From Williamsia phyllosphaerae (GTDB lineage: Bacteria; Actinomycetota; Actinomycetes; Mycobacteriales; Mycobacteriaceae): a stretch of 64,000 bases of DNA. The notes under the pieces are model-generated. The model searched no databases. It had not been told where the DNA came from and was given only the letters and a program-made list of their open reading frames with translations. This document shows positions 16,976 to 25,429 of the stretch, one piece after another (position 1 is the first letter of the stretch; each line of letters opens with the position of its first letter). The stretch spans positions 1,426,001-1,490,000 of the forward strand of contig NZ_BMCS01000001.1 of the NCBI RefSeq assembly GCF_014635305.1, given 5' to 3'. The translations under genes and the position numbers were made by a program.

Positions 16976-17638
16976 CTAGTTGCGCGCGGGTGCGGAGGCG
17001 ACTGTCACCAGTCCGGCCTGTTGCAGGAACGTCAGGTTGTCCTCGAGGTGCCAGTCCTCGACGATCTTTCCCGCGGTCCCGACGTGCTGGATGTCTATGG
17101 CGCCGAACCGGATCGGTTGTCCGGCACCCCGCACACCGTTGTAGGTCCCGGTGAAGGTTCCGGCGAACACCAGGCGCGCGGTGAACGTGTCGCCGGTGAC
17201 GTACAGGTCGGCCAGTTCGCACGTCAGGTCCGGGATCGCAGCGCGGAACGTCGAGGACGCGGCGACCGGCCCCGTGGGTCCCTGTGGCCGTCCGCTGGGC
17301 AGCGTGTTGTCGCGGAACTCCGGACCCACCGCCGCGTCGAGACGCGCGGTGTCGCCGGTGTTCCAGAACGTGTAGAGCTGCTGTGCGACATGGACGACGG
17401 CTCGATCGCGGTCGGTGTCGGTCGAGGCGACGTGAACCGACGCCGGTCGGACGAGTCCGGGCGTACGGTCGATCAGCGAATGCGGGTCCGGCGGGGCGGC
17501 GGGGTGCGAGCTGCAAGCCGACGCCACGACGGCGATGAGCGCGATCAGCACAATCATCTGGTGATCGAGAAGGTGTCGCAGGGTGCGTGGCGGCTGGGGG
17601 CGGTAGTTCGCCGTCGGTGTGGTGTCAGAGGTTGTCAT
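16976..17638 (-). CDS. Secreted SnoaL/NTF2-like lipoprotein
   Basis: The 220 residues are counted from ATG 17638; an in-frame GTG nine bases upstream is possible. The N-terminus has a hydrophobic segment (MIVLIALIAVV) ending in a lipobox ASAC, which suggests export and lipid attachment. The remainder (about 75-215) fits a SnoaL-like cone fold with the FWNTGDTARLDAAV motif seen in ester-cyclase-like proteins. Such domains bind small hydrophobic ligands, and the lipobox version is presumably envelope-located. It is divergent from the GAF-ANTAR gene. Confidence 0.72.
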   Translation of the reverse strand: MTTSDTTPTANYRPQPPRTLRHLLDHQMIVLIALIAVVASACSSHPAAPPDPHSLIDRTPGLVRPASVHVASTDTDRDRAVVHVAQQLYTFWNTGDTARLDAAVGPEFRDNTLPSGRPQGPTGPVAASSTFRAAIPDLTCELADLYVTGDTFTARLVFAGTFTGTYNGVRGAGQPIRFGAIDIQHVGTAGKIVEDWHLEDNLTFLQQAGLVTVASAPARN

Positions 17639-17783
17639 GAGCTGCACGGTATGGAAAACATATCGGTATCTTCAACGAAACTGTCTGTCACCAGCGGAGT
17701 CGGACATGGCCCAAGGGCCCGGCCCGGCCTCCCCGATCGCTATAGAATTGCGACGGTAACCGGACATGTAGGAGTGTGGGACC

Positions 17784-18518
17784 GTGGTCGAACGCGGCAA
17801 CGAATTGTTCAGAGCTGTTGCGGCACAAGTGGCGAAACTGCAAGACGCCGAAGTCTCGGACGACGACGTGGAGAAGCTGCTGTTGTCGCTCACCGGGGGC
17901 GCGGTGGCGGCGATACCGGACGCGCGTCATGCGAGCATCACCGTGGTCGAGCGCGGTGAGGTCGTGACGATCGCTTCCACCGACCCGGTGGCCGAGCGAG
18001 TCGACGAGCTGCAGACCAAACACGACATCGGTCCGTGTCTCGACGCAGCCTGGGAACAGCATCCTGTTCTGATCGAGGACTACACGACCGACGAGCGCTG
18101 GCCGCGGTTCATCGAGGACGTCGTCGCCCAGACAGCGGTGCGGTCGAGCCTGTCTTTCCAGCTGCACCGCGACGAGACCAGCATGAGCGCGTTCAACATT
18201 CATGCCGACAGCGTTCATGCTTTCGACGCCGAGGCGCAGAGGGTGGGCAGCGTATTCGCGGCGAACACCGCTCTCGCGCTGCACAGCCAGACCTGGTCGC
18301 ACCAGTTCGACGAGGCCCTGGCGTCGCGGGACGACATCGGGCAGGCCAAAGGGATCCTGATGGAGCGCTACACGGTCGACGCCGACCAGGCGTTCGCCAT
18401 GCTCAAGCAGATCTCGCAGACCAGTAACACGAAACTGGTCGAACTGGCCCGACGCCTCATCGACATCGACCACCCGTCGCACGACCAGCGCGGCGACGGC
18501 ACCGACAGCGCCCGCTGA
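17784..18518 (+). CDS. GAF and ANTAR domain transcription antiterminator
   Basis: The 244 residues start at GTG with AGGAG at 17770-17774. Residues about 20-165 form a GAF sensor domain. The C-terminal part, about 175-235, is an ANTAR RNA-binding domain with the helices FDEALASRDDIGQAKGILMERY and ADQAFAMLKQISQ. ANTAR proteins bind paired hexanucleotide hairpins in leader RNAs to suppress termination. The ligand of this GAF domain is unknown and no target hairpin is obvious next to it. It is a common architecture in actinobacteria. Confidence 0.88.
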   Translation: MVERGNELFRAVAAQVAKLQDAEVSDDDVEKLLLSLTGGAVAAIPDARHASITVVERGEVVTIASTDPVAERVDELQTKHDIGPCLDAAWEQHPVLIEDYTTDERWPRFIEDVVAQTAVRSSLSFQLHRDETSMSAFNIHADSVHAFDAEAQRVGSVFAANTALALHSQTWSHQFDEALASRDDIGQAKGILMERYTVDADQAFAMLKQISQTSNTKLVELARRLIDIDHPSHDQRGDGTDSAR

Positions 18519-18521
18519 TCC

Positions 18522-19424
18522 CTACGGACGCTTGAAGTGCTCGCGTCGACCCTCGCCGCGCAGGCGGACCCACTCGCGGAAGCCGGCGACGTCGCGGCGG
18601 TGGATCAGGAAATACCACCCGAACCGCGCCCACTCCTGCGGGATCAGTTTGCGCAGACCGGGCTGGTGCAGCAGGTAGCCGCGGTTGCGATAGGTGAAGT
18701 AGCGCTTGGTCGTGTCGTCGGGGTACTGCGTGTGCATGCGTCCACCGAGGATGGGATGGAACTCTGCGGTCCCGTCCGGATGCAGGTACGCGGTGATCAG
18801 GCAGGTGCCGAAGCGCATCCCCGAACGGGCCAGCCGCCGGTGCATCTCGACCTCGTCGCCGCGCACGAACAGCCGCAGGTCGGGGACACCGACCGCGTCG
18901 ATCGCACGCGAGGAGAACAGCGCGCCGTTCATCAGCGAGGCGATCCCGTCCAGGACCTCCTCGGTCTCGCTGCTGTCGACGAACAGCTCGGATCGCTTGC
19001 GCCGCCAGACGACTCCGCGTCGCAATGGGAACGCAAGGGTGTCGGGGTCGTCGATGTTGCAGACCACCGGCGACAGCTCGTCGTAGGCGCCCTCGGTCGC
19101 ACACCGCAGCAGCGTCGCCAGCACCTCCGGGCCCTCCGGACGTCCGTCGTCGTCGGCGCACCAGACCCAGTCGGCGCCGAGGGCAAGGGCGTGTAGCATC
19201 CCGAGGGCGAATCCGCCTGCGCCGCCCAGGTTGTGGGCCGAGGGGATGTAGGTGCTCGGGACCGGCTGCTGTGCAACCAGATCGGCGACCTCGGTCTGGC
19301 TACCGTTGTCGATGACCACGAGGTGGTCGATCGGTCGGCTCTGGGCGGTCAGCACGGCCAACGACTGGGCGAGGAGTGCCGCGCGACGGTAGGTGACCAC
19401 CACCGCGATGACCCGTTCGGTCAC
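18522..19424 (-). CDS. glfT1: Galactofuranosyltransferase GlfT1
   Basis: This 300-residue GT2-family enzyme starts at GTG. It has the N-terminal nucleotide-sugar fold (VIAVVVTYRRAALL), VIDNGSQTEV, HNLGGAGGF and the metal-binding DDD at residues 91-93 (WCADDDGRPEG). The length and order of motifs fit mycobacterial GlfT1 (Rv3782), which adds the first Galf residues to the rhamnosyl-GlcNAc linker on decaprenyl phosphate at the inner membrane face. It follows the Wzt gene by 6 bases, so linker priming and export genes form one operon. Confidence 0.88.
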   Translation of the reverse strand: MTERVIAVVVTYRRAALLAQSLAVLTAQSRPIDHLVVIDNGSQTEVADLVAQQPVPSTYIPSAHNLGGAGGFALGMLHALALGADWVWCADDDGRPEGPEVLATLLRCATEGAYDELSPVVCNIDDPDTLAFPLRRGVVWRRKRSELFVDSSETEEVLDGIASLMNGALFSSRAIDAVGVPDLRLFVRGDEVEMHRRLARSGMRFGTCLITAYLHPDGTAEFHPILGGRMHTQYPDDTTKRYFTYRNRGYLLHQPGLRKLIPQEWARFGWYFLIHRRDVAGFREWVRLRGEGRREHFKRP

Positions 19425-19430
19425 GCCGCC

Positions 19431-20297
19431 TCAGCCGTTCTGCGCGGCGTTGTCGGGATCGGGTGTCGCTGCTGTGTCGGAGGCGGCGGTGGCGCGCGCC
19501 TTGTCATCTCGATCGACCTCGGCGAGAACCTCGCGGACGTGGCGGGCGGCGTCCGGGCCCTCGTAGGCGCCGACCACCTCCTCGATACCGCCGTCCATCC
19601 GGATCTGGCCGTGGTCGACCCACAGCGCGCGGTCACACAGCTGGGCGAGGAACTCGTTGGAATGGCTGGCGAACACCAGGATTCCCGAGCGCTTGACCAG
19701 GTCCTGCAGTCGGATACGCGCCTTGCGCATGAAGTCGGCGTCGACCGCGCCGATGCCCTCGTCGAGGATGAGGATCTCGGGGTCGATGCTGGTGACCACG
19801 CCCAGCGAGACGCGCACGCGCATGCCGGTGGAGTAGGTGCGCAGCGGCATCTTGAGATAGTCGCCGAGTTCGGTGAACTCCGCGATCTCGTCGGTCTTCT
19901 TGAGCATCTCGCGCCGACTCATGCCGAGAAACATGCCGCGGATGATGATGTTCTCGTAACCGGAGATCTCCGGGTCCATGCCGACGCCGAGGTCGAACAC
20001 CGGCGCGACGCGACCCTGGATCTTGCAGGCGCCGCGGGTCGGTTCGTAGATGCCCGACAGCAACCGCAGCAGCGTCGACTTGCCGGCGCCGTTGTGGCCG
20101 ACGAGTCCGATCCGGTCGCCGTGCGACAGATGCAGGTTGATGTTCTTGAGTGCTTCGACGACCACGACATTCGACTCGTTGGAGCCGATCACGCCGCCGG
20201 CGCGACCGAGCACCGACTTCTTGAACGAGCGGGTCTTGGCGTCGAAGATGGGGAAGTCGACCCCGGCGTCCCAGGTGTCCAACCGAACTGTGCTCAT
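19431..20297 (-). CDS. wzt: Galactan exporter ATP-binding subunit Wzt
   Basis: The 288 residues form an ABC ATPase with Walker A GHNGAGKST, signature YSTGMRVRVSLG, and Walker B ILILDEGIGAVD. The N-terminal VLGRAGGVIGSNES block before the ATPase core is typical of O-antigen-type exporters. No C-terminal carbohydrate-binding domain is present, which suggests that export does not depend on a cap. It pairs with Wzm, encoded 13 bases upstream, to flip lipid-linked galactan across the membrane, as for mycobacterial Rv3781/Rv3783. Confidence 0.88.
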   Translation of the reverse strand: MSTVRLDTWDAGVDFPIFDAKTRSFKKSVLGRAGGVIGSNESNVVVVEALKNINLHLSHGDRIGLVGHNGAGKSTLLRLLSGIYEPTRGACKIQGRVAPVFDLGVGMDPEISGYENIIIRGMFLGMSRREMLKKTDEIAEFTELGDYLKMPLRTYSTGMRVRVSLGVVTSIDPEILILDEGIGAVDADFMRKARIRLQDLVKRSGILVFASHSNEFLAQLCDRALWVDHGQIRMDGGIEEVVGAYEGPDAARHVREVLAEVDRDDKARATAASDTAATPDPDNAAQNG

Positions 20298-20310
20298 TGC
20301 GGGAGACCTC

Positions 20311-21174
20311 TCAGACCCAGTAGGCCACGCGGGCCCGGAAGTTGCGCAGGACGGCCAGCGCCGCGAGCCAGCCGAGCGCGGTGCAGCCGATCACGATGTA
20401 CCAGTGATACGCCTCGACGTGCTCGCCGACGAGTGGGCCGCGGGAGATCTCGAGGTAGTGGAACATCGGATTCAGCTCGACGAGCTTGAGGCGGCTCGAG
20501 TTCTGGGCGTTCTGGCCGAGGTTGTCGGTCGTCCAGATGATCGGCGTCATGAAGAACACCAGCTGGACCACGGTCGCCAGCAGCTGACCGATGTCGCGGA
20601 AGCGCGTCGAGAGTATGCCGAAGACGATGGTCACCCAGATCGCGTTGAGCGCGAACAGGAACAGCGCCGGGATGATCAGCAGGATCGTCCAGTTGACCGG
20701 CTGCGGGAACACCGCCATGACCACGGCGTAGATGACGATGTTGTGGGCGAAGATGATCGACTGTCGCCACACGAGCCGGTAGACGTGCACGCTCAGCGGC
20801 GACGGGATCTGCTTGAGCAGGCCCTCGTTGCTGGAGAACACCACCGATCCCTCGAGGATCGACTGGGAGATGAAGTTCCAGAAGATCAGTCCGAGGGTGA
20901 CGTGCGGCAGGAATGTCTTGATGTCGATGCCGAACAACTCGCCGTAGAGAAGGCCCATGGCGACGGCGGTGACACCGGTTGCGACCGTGATCCACAGCGG
21001 ACCGAGCAGCGAGCGACGGTAGCGCTGCTTGATGTCCTGCCAGCCGAGCAGCGCCCACAGCTCACGCTGGGCGAAGCCGACACGCAGATCGGTCAGGGCT
21101 CGTCGCAGCGTCCGCGAGTCCGAGGCTTGCGGTCGCAGCGGTGCGACGTCGTCGTCATGCAGAACGGTGGACAC
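20311..21174 (-). CDS. wzm: Galactan exporter permease Wzm
   Basis: The 287-residue ABC-2-type permease starts at GTG. It has six hydrophobic segments, with the amphipathic WALLGWQDIKQRYRRSLLGPLW block before the first and GNDIGQL-like loops (FRDIGQLLATVVQLVFFMTPIIW) in the middle. This is the standard O-antigen/galactan exporter fold. It lies 49 bases after bpa on the same strand and is followed by wzt and glfT1, so the four genes may share a transcript. Confidence 0.88.
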   Translation of the reverse strand: MSTVLHDDDVAPLRPQASDSRTLRRALTDLRVGFAQRELWALLGWQDIKQRYRRSLLGPLWITVATGVTAVAMGLLYGELFGIDIKTFLPHVTLGLIFWNFISQSILEGSVVFSSNEGLLKQIPSPLSVHVYRLVWRQSIIFAHNIVIYAVVMAVFPQPVNWTILLIIPALFLFALNAIWVTIVFGILSTRFRDIGQLLATVVQLVFFMTPIIWTTDNLGQNAQNSSRLKLVELNPMFHYLEISRGPLVGEHVEAYHWYIVIGCTALGWLAALAVLRNFRARVAYWV

Positions 21175-21223
21175 GGTGGTTGAGCCTACCGGCCGCGCCC
21201 ATCCGACCGGGTCATGCGGCAGG

Positions 21224-21793
21224 TCAGAGGTACTGACCGGTGCCGGGGACCCCGTGCCCGGAGCCCGCCGCGCCGCCGGCCGACGGCGGCAACGCGCCCT
21301 GGCGCATTTGCTCGAGCTGCGACCGCGCCGCCATCTGCTGGGCGAACAGTGCCGTCTGGATGCCGTGGAAGAGGCCCTCCAGCCATCCGACGAGCTGGGC
21401 CTGCGCGATGCGCAGTTCCGCGTCGGACGGGGTGGAGTCGTCGGTGAAGGGCAGCGCCAGCCGCTCGAGCTCCTCGCGCAGCTCCGGTGCGAGACCGCCC
21501 TCGAGCTCGCGGATGGACGACTGGTGGATCTCCTTGAGCCGATTGCGGCTGGCGTCGTCGAGAGGAGCGGCTCGCACCTCCTCCAACAGCTGCTTGATCA
21601 TGGTGCCGATGCGCATGACCTTGGCCGGCTGCTCCACCATGTCGCTGAGACCGCCCGACTTGTCGCCCTCGGCGTCCGACGATCCGGTGGGCCCCATGAC
21701 GACGATGCCGTCGTCACCGGAGCCGCTTCCGGCCAGGCCGGAACCTCCGGTCTGGTCGCGCTCGGCTGCGGATCCAAATGCTCCCGATGTCAT
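21224..21793 (-). CDS. bpa: Bacterial proteasome activator Bpa
   Basis: The 189 residues (from ATG 21793, alternative ATG 21802) contain the highly conserved core EQPAKVMRIGTMIKQLLEEV through GWLEGLFHGIQTALFAQQMAARSQLEQMRQGALP. They end in GQYL, the C-terminal motif that docks into the 20S proteasome alpha ring. In M. tuberculosis Bpa (Rv3780) is an ATP-independent ring activator that feeds unfolded proteins such as HspR to the proteasome. The N-terminal 40 or so residues are acidic/Gly-rich and probably disordered. Its presence implies that the organism has a 20S proteasome. Confidence 0.93.
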   Translation of the reverse strand: MTSGAFGSAAERDQTGGSGLAGSGSGDDGIVVMGPTGSSDAEGDKSGGLSDMVEQPAKVMRIGTMIKQLLEEVRAAPLDDASRNRLKEIHQSSIRELEGGLAPELREELERLALPFTDDSTPSDAELRIAQAQLVGWLEGLFHGIQTALFAQQMAARSQLEQMRQGALPPSAGGAAGSGHGVPGTGQYL

Positions 21794-21934
21794 GGCTTCC
21801 ATTGTGCGACATCCGTCCGACTCGGTCGGCCCCCACACCCGGTGACCTGGGACAGATGTGTTCAGTACCCATGTCGTGAGCCATCCTGACGAGGGGGTAT
21901 GGCTCACCTCACCCGACCGTCTATCGTGTCTGCC

Positions 21935-23131
21935 ATGACCTACGACGTCGCCCGGGTGCGCGGATTGTTTCCGTCACTCGGCGACGGCTGGATTCACCTC
22001 GATCCGCAGGTCGGGATGCAGATCCCCGACTCCGTCGCCTCCACGGTGTCCAAGGCGTTCCGGGCGCTCGTCTCGGGCCCCGGAGGCGTCTATCCCGCGG
22101 CGCGTCAGTCGCGCGCGATCGTCGACGCCGCCCGGCTCGCGGTCGCCGATCTGGTGGGGGGCGATCCCCGCGGGGTCGTCCTCGGACCGAGTCGCGGGCT
22201 GCTGCTCAACATCCTCGCCGAGGCTCTGAACACCCGGGTCTGGCTGGGGTCGCAGGTGGTGGTCAGTCGTCTCGACGACGAGGCCAACCTGGTGCCGTGG
22301 TTACGGGCCGCCGACCGCTACGGCGGCAAGGTCGTCTGGGCCGAGGTGGACATCGAGAACGGCGCGCTGCCGCCGTGGCAGTACGGCGATCTGATCGTCG
22401 ACGCGACCAGCGTCGTGGCGATGACCCTCGCCTCGTCGACCCTCGGGACCGTCACCGACGTACGCGCGGTCGCCGAGGTGATCCACGCGGTCGACGGGTT
22501 GCTGGTGGTCGACGCGACCAACGCGGCGCCGTACATGTCCCTCGACATCGACGAACTGCAGGCCGACGTCATGGTGGTCTCCGCCGAACGCTGGGGCGGA
22601 CCGCAGACGGCCGCACTGGTGTTCCGCGATCCCGACTATCTCTCGCGGGTACGTCCGGTGAGCCTGTCCCCGAACGCCGAGGGGCCGGAACGACTCGAGG
22701 TCGAGGGACATCAGTACGCCATGCTCGCGGGCCTGGTGGCGTCGGTCGAACACCTCGCGTCCCTCGACGAGGCCGCCGAGGGCACCCGTCGCGAGCGCCT
22801 GGTGACGTCGATGACGAGCCTGTCGCACTACCTGCAGAGGTTGCTGTCCTACCTGATCAACTCGCTCGACCAGCTCAACACGGTCCGTGTCCTGGGTACC
22901 GCCGACGCCCGCGTGCCGACGGTCAGCTTCACCGTCGCCGGGGTCACCGCCGACAAGGTGGTGCGACGTCTCGCCGACAACGGCATCTGCGCGTTGGCGG
23001 ACGTGTCCAATCGTGCGTTGAGCGGGATCGGGGTCGACGACGTCGGCGGAGCGGTCACCATCGGCCTCGGTCAGTACTCCACGCCGTACGAGGTCGACCA
23101 GCTCGTGCGGTGCCTCGGTTCCCTCGGCTGA
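21935..23131 (+). CDS. Class V aminotransferase-like PLP enzyme
   Basis: The 398 residues start at ATG 21935 within an upstream-open frame; the internal start is chosen because it gives the length of M. tuberculosis Rv3778c. The fold is that of the cysteine-desulfurase/aminotransferase class V family: N-terminal WIHLDPQVGMQIP, LVVDATNAAPYMSLDI, and the segment VVSAERWGGPQTAALVF. At the usual PLP-lysine position (S-x-H-K in desulfurases) the sequence reads SAERWGGP with no lysine. It may therefore be catalytically atypical. It is divergent from bpa, the same neighbourhood as in mycobacteria. Confidence 0.78.
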   Translation: MTYDVARVRGLFPSLGDGWIHLDPQVGMQIPDSVASTVSKAFRALVSGPGGVYPAARQSRAIVDAARLAVADLVGGDPRGVVLGPSRGLLLNILAEALNTRVWLGSQVVVSRLDDEANLVPWLRAADRYGGKVVWAEVDIENGALPPWQYGDLIVDATSVVAMTLASSTLGTVTDVRAVAEVIHAVDGLLVVDATNAAPYMSLDIDELQADVMVVSAERWGGPQTAALVFRDPDYLSRVRPVSLSPNAEGPERLEVEGHQYAMLAGLVASVEHLASLDEAAEGTRRERLVTSMTSLSHYLQRLLSYLINSLDQLNTVRVLGTADARVPTVSFTVAGVTADKVVRRLADNGICALADVSNRALSGIGVDDVGGAVTIGLGQYSTPYEVDQLVRCLGSLG

Positions 23132-23139
23132 CCGCCTAC

Positions 23140-23205
23140 CGTGCCGTAACGACCCGCCGAACGTGCCGTAACCACGCACCGACCGTGCCGTAACCACGCA
23201 CCGAA
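23140..23205 (+). repeat. Three 22-bp tandem repeats
   Basis: The units lie at 23140-23161, 23162-23183 and 23184-23205. They share CGTGCCGTAAC, with the second and third nearly identical (CGTGCCGTAACCACGCACCG). A degenerate fourth unit may follow. The array occupies the gap between two convergent genes. Confidence 0.9.
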
Positions 23206-23225
23206 CGGGCCGAGACGGCGCCGGA

Positions 23226-24203
23226 TCAGAGCGTGAGCAGGACCTTGCCGATCGCCGCGCTATCCTCGAGGTGCTGGTGCGCCTGGCGGGCCTGCTCGAG
23301 CGGGTAGGTGCGGTCGATGATCGGCCGGACGCGGCCGGCCTCGACCAAGGGCCAGGTGTGGTCCCGGACCCCGGCGATGACCGCCGACTTCCCGATGGGG
23401 CCGTCGACCGGCCGTCCCCGCAGGTTGGTGGCCATCACCGAGCCGCGCTTCTTGAGCAACGCGCCGATGTTCAGCTCCGCGCTGGCACCGCCCTGCATCC
23501 CGATGATGACCAGACGTCCACTGTCGGCGAGCGCGGAGACGTTGCGCTCCAGATATTTCGCTCCCATGATGTCGAGGATCACGTCGGCCCCGCCCAGGTC
23601 ACCGACCACGTCGACGAAGTCCTGGTCGTTGTAATCGATGGTCGTGGTGGCCCCGAGGTCGGCGCAGAAGTCGAGCTTGCGCTTCGAGCCCGCGGTCACC
23701 GCGATTCGTGCTCCGAGCGCGTGTGTGAGCTGGATGGCGTGGGTGCCGATGCCGCTGGCGCCGCCGTGCAGCAGCACCAGTTCGTCGGGCTGGAGACCGG
23801 CGGCCATGAACAGGTTCGAGTAGACCGTCGCCGCGACCTCGGGCAGTCCCGCGGCCTCGACGAGGTCGACCCCCTTCGGCTTGGGCAGGACCTGGCCTGC
23901 GGGAGTGGCGACGTACTCCGCGTATCCGCCGCCTGCCAGCAGCGCACAGACCTCGTCACCGACGGTGAAGCCCTCGACGCCATCGCCCAGTTCGGCGATG
24001 GTCCCCGACACCTCCATCCCCAGGATCTCGCTCGCACCGGGCGGCGGTGGGTAGAGGCCCTGGCGTTGCATCAGGTCGGCGCGGTTCACGCCGGCCGCGG
24101 CCACCGCGATGAGTACCTCGCCGGCTGCCGGCCTCGGCCGCTCGGCGTGATCGGTCTCGAGCGTGGCCGACGAACCCGACCCCTGGATGTTGATGATGCG
24201 CAT
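23226..24203 (-). CDS. NAD(P)H quinone oxidoreductase, zeta-crystallin type
   Basis: This 325-residue medium-chain dehydrogenase lacks zinc ligands. It has the N-terminal block GVNRADLMQRQGLYPPPPGASEILGMEVSG (residues about 40-68), which is characteristic of PIG3/QOR-like proteins, and the Rossmann loop LLHGGASGIGTHAIQL. It should reduce quinones or enones with NADPH in the cytosol. It corresponds in context and type to M. tuberculosis Rv3777. It is divergent from the MarR gene that follows. Confidence 0.87.
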   Translation of the reverse strand: MRIINIQGSGSSATLETDHAERPRPAAGEVLIAVAAAGVNRADLMQRQGLYPPPPGASEILGMEVSGTIAELGDGVEGFTVGDEVCALLAGGGYAEYVATPAGQVLPKPKGVDLVEAAGLPEVAATVYSNLFMAAGLQPDELVLLHGGASGIGTHAIQLTHALGARIAVTAGSKRKLDFCADLGATTTIDYNDQDFVDVVGDLGGADVILDIMGAKYLERNVSALADSGRLVIIGMQGGASAELNIGALLKKRGSVMATNLRGRPVDGPIGKSAVIAGVRDHTWPLVEAGRVRPIIDRTYPLEQARQAHQHLEDSAAIGKVLLTL

Positions 24204-24385
24204 GGAAGTCACCCGTCCATCTCTACCCGCGTAGTCGCACCGAAGAAACGCACGGGCGGAATCGTGCGATGTGACGTGCACAACGTGTGCATTCGGTCGT
24301 TCGCACGACTGCCGAATGGACGCTTGTCCACGTAGGGTTTGTGAACACCGGTTCGGGCCGGTCGGGGAGTGCAGGGAGTTCTGTG

Positions 24386-24901
24386 GTGAGTGTGAACGGT
24401 CAGCCTGTCGGCTCCGTCGAGGGTTCCTCGGAGTCGGACACGTCGGTCGCGGACTGGCTCTCCGCGACCGAGCAGGCGGCATGGCGGTCGTTCGTCGACG
24501 GCTCCCACGAACTCATCGGAGCCCTCGACCGCGCTCTCAACGCTGACGCCGGCCTCAGCTTCGAGGAGTACCGGATCCTGGTGATTCTGTCGGAGAACGA
24601 CACCCTGCGGATGTCGGACCTCTCACGCGGCGGGCTGGCCTCGCGTAGCACGGTGTCGAGACAGGTGTCGCGGCTCGTCGAGCGTGGCGACGTCGAGCGT
24701 CTCCCGGATGTCAACGACGCCCGCAACCGCCTGGTCCGTATCAGCGAGCTCGGCCGCGAGCGCCTGCACGAGGCCGCGAAAGACCATGTGCGCCTTGTCC
24801 GTCGGTACATGTTCGATCATCTGGCGCCGGAGCAGGTGGTCGAGATGACCCGCATCCTCACCACGGTCCGAAACACCATCGACGAGCCTGACGTACGCTG
24901 A
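24386..24901 (+). CDS. MarR family transcriptional regulator
   Basis: The 171 residues are counted from GTG 24386, chosen because AGGGAG at 24373-24378 is well spaced; adjacent GTG codons at 24383 and 24392 are alternatives. The winged helix spans about residues 60-120 (LSFEEYRILVILSEN, RMSDLSRGGLASRSTVSRQVSRLVERGDVERL). The N-terminal 30 residues are Ser-rich. It is divergent from the quinone oxidoreductase gene and may control it through the 182-base intergenic region. MarR repressors often sense phenolics or oxidants. Confidence 0.82.
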   Translation: MSVNGQPVGSVEGSSESDTSVADWLSATEQAAWRSFVDGSHELIGALDRALNADAGLSFEEYRILVILSENDTLRMSDLSRGGLASRSTVSRQVSRLVERGDVERLPDVNDARNRLVRISELGRERLHEAAKDHVRLVRRYMFDHLAPEQVVEMTRILTTVRNTIDEPDVR

Positions 24902-24909
24902 TCCCGCTG

Positions 24910-24997
24910 GGAAGTGTGGCAGAGCGGCCGAATGCACTCGCCTTGAAAGCGAGCGTGGGTGAAACCACCGGGGGTTCAAATCCCTCCACTTCCGCCA
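24910..24997 (+). tRNA. tRNA-Ser (UGA anticodon)
   Basis: The acceptor arms GGAAGTG and CACTTCC pair. The anticodon loop CTTGAAA places TGA at the anticodon. A long variable arm and the T-loop GGTTCAAATCC are present, and CCA is encoded at 24995-24997. It reads UCA codons. The 3' end is directly followed by AT-richer sequence of atypical character, and tRNA-Ser 3' ends are frequent integration targets. Confidence 0.95.
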
Positions 24998-25429
24998 TGA
25001 CCGCCTTACTTGAACCCGAGGGGCTCTGACCCCAAGGGAGTGCGAGTAGCCAGTCAAAGTGGTACAACGCCCTGTGTCTGCGTAGCGGTTTCATTACGTC
25101 GGCGTGGGCTGCTGTTTCCGTCTACGAAAGACGACTGCGTGCCCGCGGATGCTGATACTGCCTCAAGTATTCCTCGGACCGGTTTGGGGCGATGCCGTCC
25201 TGGCACGAGTCAAGCCGCGTACGGTGCCGGCGCTGTGAAGTTGTGAGAAGAAACTGCGTGACCTGGGGTCGAGTGCTTCGATATCGCGGGCCAGTGTCGT
25301 AGCCTGGAGCAAGATTCAGCTCAACTGATTCGGCGTCTTAAGGCATGGGTCAAAACTTGCAGAGTGCTGCCGACGGGCTAAGCAGTCACGTTCCATGCGC
25401 GAATCGACTCAGGCTGTTGGTAATAGCTA
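24998..25429. other. Gene-free stretch after tRNA-Ser
   Basis: There is no convincing coding frame with a ribosome site in this 430-base stretch. A GAGGGGCTCTGACCCC segment shortly after the tRNA could form a weak hairpin. Codon-like structure is absent and base composition begins to shift towards the AT-richer insert. No duplication of the tRNA 3' end was found at the far side of the insert. Confidence 0.6.

Noticed and set aside
24858-25094. Minus-strand open frame crossing tRNA-Ser
   Set aside because: Its GFEPPVVSPTLAFKASAFGR-like stretch is the reverse of the tRNA-Ser sequence, a well-known false gene.
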